Origin: Mordavella massiliensis | GTDB taxonomy: Bacteria > Bacillota > Clostridia > Lachnospirales > Lachnospiraceae | Direction of reading: 5' to 3' | Length of the DNA stretch: 64,000 nucleotides | NCBI RefSeq assembly: GCF_016901695.1 | Contig: NZ_JACJKS010000004.1 | Coordinates: forward strand, 124,001 to 188,000 | Shown: piece by piece, positions 60,120 to 64,000 of the stretch | Layout: each line of letters begins with the position of its first letter | Numbering within the stretch: position 1 is the first letter of the stretch | Made by a program: the position numbers and the translations under genes | The notes under the pieces: generated by a model | The model's input: the letters and a program-made list of their open reading frames with translations, nothing else | Database searches by the model: none | Told to the model about the DNA's origin: nothing

Positions 60120-60794
60120 ATGTACCGGATTTTGATCGTGGAGGACGACCGTACGATCGCAGAGACGCTGAAGCGTCATCTGGAGGGATGGGATTACGAG
60201 GTGACGGCGGCGGGGGATTTTAAGAATGTCATGTCTGAGTTCGCACAGGTACAGCCGGACCTGGTGCTTCTCGACATCGGCCTTCCTTTTTACAACGGAT
60301 TCTACTGGTGCACCCAGATCCGCCAGGTGTCGGATGTGCCGGTCATCTTTATCTCCTCGGCGGGCGACAACATGAATATCGTCATGGCCATGAACATGGG
60401 CGGGGATGAATTTATTGAAAAGCCCTTTGACCTCCATGTGGTGACGGCCAAGGTGCAGGCCATGCTGCGGCGTGCCTATGCCTACCGGGGGACGGCCAAC
60501 CTGATGGAGCACAAAGGCTGCGTTCTCAATCTCTCAGACGCCACGGTCACATGCCAGGGGCGCAAGGCGGAGCTCACAAAGAACGAGTTCCGCATTTTCC
60601 AGTGCCTGCTGGAAAACACGGGCAAGATCGTATCCAGGGACGAGCTCATTGCCCGCCTGTGGGAGAGCGACGCCTTTGTGGATGAGAATACCCTCACCGT
60701 GAATGTGGCGAGGCTGCGGAAAAAACTGGCGCAGATCGGCATGGAGCAGGCGGTTGTGACAAAGAAAGGCATTGGATATATGGTGGAAGCATGA
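60120..60794 (+). CDS. OmpR-family response regulator (BceR-like)
   Basis: A 224-residue two-component regulator. The receiver domain (1-118) has the acidic pair in RILIVEDDRT, phosphoacceptor D52 in LVLLDIGLP, and the K in EFIEKPFD. The C-terminal winged helix domain (130-224) has TKNEFRIFQCLLENTGKIVS and VNVARLRKKLAQIG. The run YNGFYWCTQIRQVSDVPVIF is typical of the BceR/GraR group that answers cell-wall antibiotics. ATG 60120 is 7 bases after AAAGGAGG. It overlaps the kinase gene by 4 bases. Confidence 0.93.
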   Translation: MYRILIVEDDRTIAETLKRHLEGWDYEVTAAGDFKNVMSEFAQVQPDLVLLDIGLPFYNGFYWCTQIRQVSDVPVIFISSAGDNMNIVMAMNMGGDEFIEKPFDLHVVTAKVQAMLRRAYAYRGTANLMEHKGCVLNLSDATVTCQGRKAELTKNEFRIFQCLLENTGKIVSRDELIARLWESDAFVDENTLTVNVARLRKKLAQIGMEQAVVTKKGIGYMVEA

Positions 60795-61810
60795 GAACAG
60801 TTGGATATTATCTGAAGGAAAACTGGAAGCCGGTTGCCGTGTACGCGGGCATGGCGGCAGTCTTCTGGACCGTGGGCTCTCTCTACGGGGTCGACCCCGA
60901 TGCCACCGGGTACGCCCTGCTCCTTGCAGGCGTGATCCTTCTGCTTAGCCTCTGCCCGGGCTTTTTCCGCTTCCTGCGAAAAGAGCGGGAGCTCAGGGAG
61001 ACCGGAAGAAATATCGCCGGTGCGGATCCTGTGTTCCCGGCAGCGGGCACCCTTGCGGAGAAGCGGTATCAGGAGATGATCGGAACCCTGTTAGAACAGA
61101 GAAATCAGGAGAGGAGTGTGGCGCAGCAGACCCGGCAGGACAGCCTGGACTATTACAGCCTCTGGGCGCACCAGATCAAGACGCCCATCGCTGCCATGCG
61201 CCTGCTTTTGCAGGAGGAAGAAGGCCGGCGGCAGGGGAAGGACGGCTTTCTGCGGGGGATGGACAGGGAACTGTTCCGCACAGAGCAGTATGTGGAGATG
61301 GTCCTGAATTATCTGCGGATCGGGGATATGTCCCGGGATATGGTCCTTGCCTGGCATCCGCTGGACGACATGATCCGCCAGGCAGTGCGGAAATACTCGC
61401 GGCTCTTTATCATCCAGAAGCTGCGCCTTGATTTCCGGGAGACCGGGGCGACGGTGCTGACAGACGAAAAGTGGCTTGTCTTTGTCCTGGAACAGATCCT
61501 GTCCAATGCCCTGAAGTACACAAAGGAGGGATCCGTCTCCATCTATGCGGGGCCAAGCAAAGAGAACGGCGCCGTGCTGGTGATCGAAGATACCGGCATC
61601 GGGATCGCAAAGGAGGACCTGCCCCGGGTGTGCGAGCGGGGATTTACCGGATACAATGGCCGCGCCTACAAGAAATCTACCGGCATCGGCCTGTACCTGT
61701 GCCGGAGCGTGATGGATCATCTGGGACACGGGCTTCGCATCGAGTCGGAAGAAGGAAAAGGGACAAAAGTGCTGCTGGATCTTGGCAGGACGCCGGTGGA
61801 GCCGGAGTAG
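60791..61810 (+). CDS. BceS-like intramembrane-sensing histidine kinase
   Basis: A 339-residue kinase with two closely spaced membrane helices at about residues 15-32 and 41-58 and almost no extracellular loop, as in BceS/GraS kinases that sense through an ABC transporter. The phosphoacceptor is H127 in LWAHQIKTPIAAM. The ATPase domain has EQILSNALKYT (N box), IEDTGIGIAKEDL (G1) and KSTGIGLYLCR (G2). It pairs with the upstream regulator (4-base overlap). The BceAB-type transporter that normally neighbours such kinases is not in the window. Confidence 0.92.
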   Translation: MRTVGYYLKENWKPVAVYAGMAAVFWTVGSLYGVDPDATGYALLLAGVILLLSLCPGFFRFLRKERELRETGRNIAGADPVFPAAGTLAEKRYQEMIGTLLEQRNQERSVAQQTRQDSLDYYSLWAHQIKTPIAAMRLLLQEEEGRRQGKDGFLRGMDRELFRTEQYVEMVLNYLRIGDMSRDMVLAWHPLDDMIRQAVRKYSRLFIIQKLRLDFRETGATVLTDEKWLVFVLEQILSNALKYTKEGSVSIYAGPSKENGAVLVIEDTGIGIAKEDLPRVCERGFTGYNGRAYKKSTGIGLYLCRSVMDHLGHGLRIESEEGKGTKVLLDLGRTPVEPE

Positions 61811-61826
61811 AGGAGGAGAGGAAACG

Positions 61827-62075
61827 GTGAAAGTAGAAAGACTGACTGCAAAGACAGAAGAAGGGTACACGGCAGCGGATATGGAGGCAGCCCTCCGACG
61901 TCTGGGGCGGCTGGAGGATCTCTACGAGGCCCTCTGTGCGGAACAGGAAAAGATCGCGGCAGACATGGAGCGCCTGTCGGAGGCAGGCAGGACGAAGAGC
62001 GCGACCTACCGCCAGCTCTTTGCCGGGAAATTCAATGTGACGAACCTGATCTCGCGGATGGAAATCTATATGTAG
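61827..62075 (+). CDS. Small helical protein following the BceRS-like pair
   Basis: An 82-residue soluble protein, predicted helical throughout, with heptad-like spacing (MEAALRRLGRLEDLYEALCA, EQEKIAADMERLSEAGRTKS). The GTG start at 61827 has AGGAGGAG 8 bases upstream, a strong site that supports expression. It is 16 bases after the kinase stop, so probably in the same operon. I do not recognise a family; a role as an accessory or modulator of the two-component system is only suggested by position. Confidence 0.65.
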   Translation: MKVERLTAKTEEGYTAADMEAALRRLGRLEDLYEALCAEQEKIAADMERLSEAGRTKSATYRQLFAGKFNVTNLISRMEIYM

Positions 62076-62082
62076 TCGGGCA

Positions 62083-62100
62083 GGCGCGTGTAAACGCGCC
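62083..62100. terminator. Short GC hairpin after the BceRS-like operon
   Basis: GGCGCG (62083-62088) pairs with CGCGCC (62095-62100), loop TGTAAA. No T-run follows, so termination here is uncertain. Confidence 0.4.
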
Positions 62101-62105
62101 GTTGA

Positions 62106-62134
62106 TTGACGCTGCAATACGGCTGTAGTATGCT
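62106..62134 (+). promoter_or_regulatory. Promoter of the XRE-type gene
   Basis: TTGACG (62106-62111) and TATGCT (62129-62134), spacer 17, 23 bases before the start codon. Confidence 0.6.
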
Positions 62135-62156
62135 TTCTCATAAGGAGGAAGTTGCG

Positions 62157-62684
62157 ATGGATGCAAAAAAGACCGGACAATTGATCCAGCAGATGCGCAA
62201 AGAAAGAGGCATGACCCAGGCGGAACTGGCGGGCCGGCTCCGTGTGACAGACAAGGCAGTCAGCCGCTGGGAAAGGGGGATCGGCTGCCCGGATATCAGC
62301 CTGCTCGAGCCGCTGGCGGAGGCGTTGCATGTGACGGTGCTCGACATCCTGCGCGGCGAGCGGACGGAGGAAGAGGAGATCTCTGTCAGGGAGGCGGAAG
62401 ATACACTCGCGGAGGCCGCCAGACTGGCAAAGAAGGAGAAGCAGACGGCGCTGCGCAGGGCGCTCCTTGCCGGTGCCGTGCTGCTGATCGGAGTCGCCAT
62501 GCTTGTGTGCGGCATCACCTGGCGGCTGGCCATGCAGGAGGCGCTGGATCTGATCGCCGGCGCGGACGGCCCGTCCGCGGTCTTTGTGGCCTGGCCGGTC
62601 GTGCCCGGCATCCCGGTCGCGCTGGCGGTGGCCGGCGGTGTGCTGATCCTGGCTGCTGTGCTGTTTATGAAACCTAGAAAATAA
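62157..62684 (+). CDS. XRE-family regulator with membrane tail containing a GADGPS motif
   Basis: A 175-residue protein. Residues 1-65 are a classic XRE/Cro helix-turn-helix (KTGQLIQQMRKERGMTQAEL, RVTDKAVSRWERGIGCPDIS). A charged linker (65-100) precedes two membrane helices at about 100-120 and 150-170. Between them, residues 135-144 read GADGPSAVFV, strikingly like the GGADGPTSIF ion-site loop of the decarboxylase beta subunit encoded at 51477. Such helix-turn-helix proteins with short membrane tails occur in Clostridia, often as sensors. ATG 62157 is behind AAGGAGGAA. What it senses and regulates is unknown. Confidence 0.8.
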   Translation: MDAKKTGQLIQQMRKERGMTQAELAGRLRVTDKAVSRWERGIGCPDISLLEPLAEALHVTVLDILRGERTEEEEISVREAEDTLAEAARLAKKEKQTALRRALLAGAVLLIGVAMLVCGITWRLAMQEALDLIAGADGPSAVFVAWPVVPGIPVALAVAGGVLILAAVLFMKPRK

Positions 62685-62693
62685 GAAATACAC

Positions 62694-63035
62694 CGGCATT
62701 CAAAGTGGTACCAGGCAGTTATGGATCTGGTTGTACAGGCAAACTGGGACAAGGTGAAGGAGGAGAAGGAAATGTGTGAGGCGTTAAAGGAATTGTTTGC
62801 AGATGAACTACAGGAATCGCTGGAATATGGCGAGGAGAGAAAACTTGTTTCGCAGATATGTATAAAATTATAAAAGAATAAAAGTGTGGCTGAAATCGCA
62901 GACGCCCTGGAGGAGCAGGAAGACAAAGTCCGGCAGGTCTGCGAAACAGCCGCCTGCTTTGCGCCGGACTATGATGTGGACGCTATCTGTGCCGCGCTGG
63001 CAGCAGCCGGCATGAATGCGAAGACAGAAAGCTAG
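62694..63035 (+). pseudogene. Remnant of an Rpn-family PD-(D/E)XK nuclease (putative transposase)
   Basis: One frame reads WYQAVMDLVVQANWDKVKEE, MCEALKELFADELQESLEYG, then an in-frame TAA at 62871, and continues VAEIADALEEQEDKVRQVCE to a TAG at 63033. The piece MCEALKEL-x-ADELQES followed by EERK and an AEIADALEE-type repeat is the usual C-terminal end of Rpn/YhgA proteins, which spread as mobile-nuclease genes in Clostridia. The N-terminal catalytic domain is missing. This fills the 370-base gap between the XRE and GNAT genes; I see nothing else in it. Confidence 0.55.
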
Positions 63036-63054
63036 AGAAGATGGGAGAGATTGG

Positions 63055-63657
63055 ATGTTGAAAGACGATGTAACCCTCCGCGTTGCGCGGGAGGAAGACG
63101 CAGGGGAATTGCTGGCGATCTACGCGCCCTACGTGGAGAAGACGGCGGTTTCCTTCGAGTATGAGGCGCCCACCGTGGAGGAATTCCGGGGGCGCATCTG
63201 CCGTATCCGAAAGAGATATCCCTATCTCGTGGCGGAAGCCGGCGGTGAGATACTGGGCTATGCCTATGCATCCGCCTTCCACGAGAGGAAGGCCTTTGAC
63301 CACGCGGTGGAGATGTCGGTCTACCTGCGGGAGGACAGAAGGCGCGGCGGCCTGGGAAGACGGCTTTACGAGGCGCTGGAGTGTATCCTGAAGGAACAGA
63401 ATATCACAGATCTGTGCGCCTGGATCGCGGCGCCGGACGGGGACGATCCCTATCTGACCTGGGACAGCATCCGGTTTCACGAGCGGATGGGATATGAGAC
63501 GGCAGGGGAGTTCAGGCGCTGCGGCTACAAATTCCACAGGTGGTACCATATGCGCTGGATGACTAAAAATATAGGCGGACACCTGGAACAGCAGCCGCCG
63601 GTGCTGCCCTTTGCGGCGATACGGGAAAGGATAGAAGAAAAATATGGGATTTCCTGA
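63055..63657 (+). CDS. GNAT-family N-acetyltransferase (phosphinothricin acetyltransferase-like)
   Basis: A 200-residue acetyltransferase of the PAT/L-amino-acid N-acyltransferase group. It opens VTLRVAREEDAGELLAIYAPYVEKTAVSFE (residues 6-35), has the strand AEAGGEILGYAYASAFHER and the acetyl-CoA loop YLREDRRRGGLGRRLYEALE, and ends FHERMGYETAGEFRRCGYKF. Relatives acetylate methionine derivatives or phosphinothricin-like compounds. ATG 63055 has GGGAGAG 5 bases upstream. It overlaps the next gene by 14 bases, so the two are coupled. Confidence 0.9.
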   Translation: MLKDDVTLRVAREEDAGELLAIYAPYVEKTAVSFEYEAPTVEEFRGRICRIRKRYPYLVAEAGGEILGYAYASAFHERKAFDHAVEMSVYLREDRRRGGLGRRLYEALECILKEQNITDLCAWIAAPDGDDPYLTWDSIRFHERMGYETAGEFRRCGYKFHRWYHMRWMTKNIGGHLEQQPPVLPFAAIRERIEEKYGIS

Positions 63658-64000
63658 CAGACGGATAAAGATCATCACCCTGATCGAGAATACACAGGGG
63701 CATCCGGAGTGCCGGGCCGAGCACGGGCTGAGCTTCTACATAGAGATGGGGGAGCGCCGGATCCTTATGGACACAGGCGCCAGCGATGCGTTTCTGACAA
63801 ATGCAGGGAAGCTGGACGTGGATCTGGGCACGGTGGACACGGTAGTCTTAAGCCACGGCCATTACGACCACGGCGGCGGTCTGCCTGCGTTTGCAGCCCG
63901 GTATCCGGCGGCGCGGATCTACATGCAGAAATCGGCCTGCGGCAGCTTCTGGCATACTTACCCGGACCGGGAAGACCGCTGCATCGGCATCCGCCCGGAA
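63644..64000 (+). CDS. MBL-fold metallohydrolase, N-terminal part (cut by window end)
   Basis: The frame from ATG 63644 is open to the last base, giving 119 residues. It reads KIITLIENTQGHPECRAEHG, LSFYIEMGERRILMDTGASD and VDTVVLSHGHYDHGGGLPAF, with the metallo-beta-lactamase metal motif H71-x-H73-x-D75-H76. The start, with a short N-terminal tail, resembles the 7,8-dihydropterin-6-methyl-4-phosphate synthase-like MBL proteins common in Bacillota and archaea. It overlaps the end of the acetyltransferase gene. The C-terminal metal ligands lie outside the window, so activity cannot be judged. Confidence 0.85.
   Translation, partial: MGFPDRRIKIITLIENTQGHPECRAEHGLSFYIEMGERRILMDTGASDAFLTNAGKLDVDLGTVDTVVLSHGHYDHGGGLPAFAARYPAARIYMQKSACGSFWHTYPDREDRCIGIRPE

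Noticed and set aside
58179-60512. A 777-codon open frame on the minus strand opposite carB and the following region.
   Set aside because: It mirrors carB, has no recognisable domains, and long antisense frames are expected in GC-rich genes with this codon use. The same reasoning rejects 46552-48408, 28878-30566, 34261-35877 and 9244-10455 on the minus strand.

Overview
The window is a high-GC stretch of a Bacillota chromosome, most likely a Lachnospiraceae-type gut clostridium. The support is the gene content: a SleC-type spore cortex-lytic protein, the frr-uppS-cdsA-dxr-rseP block, a Na+-pumping decarboxylase operon, HicAB and ToxN-type toxins, YitT and TelA/XpaC families, strong AGGAGG ribosome sites, TTGnnn-17-TATAAT promoters, and frequent GTG and TTG starts. 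No rRNA, tRNA, CRISPR array, intact insertion sequence or prophage was seen.

Layout. 1-2.8 kb: the end of argS with two tRNA proofreading enzymes (AlaX-like and ProXp-ala-like). 2.9-6.7 kb: a CPBP protease and two paralogous secreted NlpC/P60 wall hydrolases, each with its own promoter and terminator. 6.7-8.8 kb: rpsB-tsf with a leader and a very long terminator hairpin. 8.8-12.2 kb: two small or unknown proteins, a LysR regulator, a YitT membrane protein and a decayed LysR gene. 12.2-18.2 kb: peptide and amino-acid use (POT transporter, peptidase T, M18 aminopeptidase, second YitT protein, asparaginase). 18.2-26.8 kb: a large wall-anchored metallophosphoesterase divergent from an operon of a solute-binding/VWA lipoprotein, XpaC, a second solute-binding protein and TelA. 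The divergent control region carries 11-bp-spaced repeats resembling Pho boxes on both strands, so the locus looks like a phosphate-starvation module. This is the strongest candidate for an undescribed system here.

26.8-36.0 kb: a LacI regulator, a scar where a sugar-binding lipoprotein gene is joined to the tail of a glycogen debranching enzyme gene, then glgP, malQ and two GH13 glucosidases, a maltodextrin/glycogen operon that appears to have lost its transporter by deletion. 36.0-39.0 kb: two toxin loci (a ToxN/AbiQ-like toxin with a probable RNA antitoxin, and HicAB) flanking a MATE exporter. The ToxN frame has lost its stop and runs antisense into the MATE gene. 39.0-43.3 kb: a Dus enzyme, an orphan prepilin peptidase, a DUF3841 protein, a cytidylate-kinase-like protein and a second MATE exporter.

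43.4-48.5 kb: pyrH-frr-uppS-cdsA-dxr-rseP (pyrimidine nucleotide, ribosome recycling, isoprenoid and envelope lipid genes, regulated proteolysis). 48.6-54.1 kb: a five-gene biotin-dependent Na+ pump with both an acyl-CoA-type and an oxaloacetate-type carboxyltransferase. 54.2-59.9 kb: a SleC-like protein and carAB with a leader containing a terminator. 60.1-64.0 kb: a BceRS-like two-component system, a small helical protein, an XRE regulator with a membrane tail, an Rpn-nuclease remnant, a GNAT acetyltransferase and the start of an MBL-fold hydrolase.

A GC-rich element of about 60 bp occurs immediately after intrinsic terminators at 6.67 and 41.78 kb, with a weaker relative at 48.55 kb. Functions come from reading the translations and recalling family motifs. 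No database search was run.
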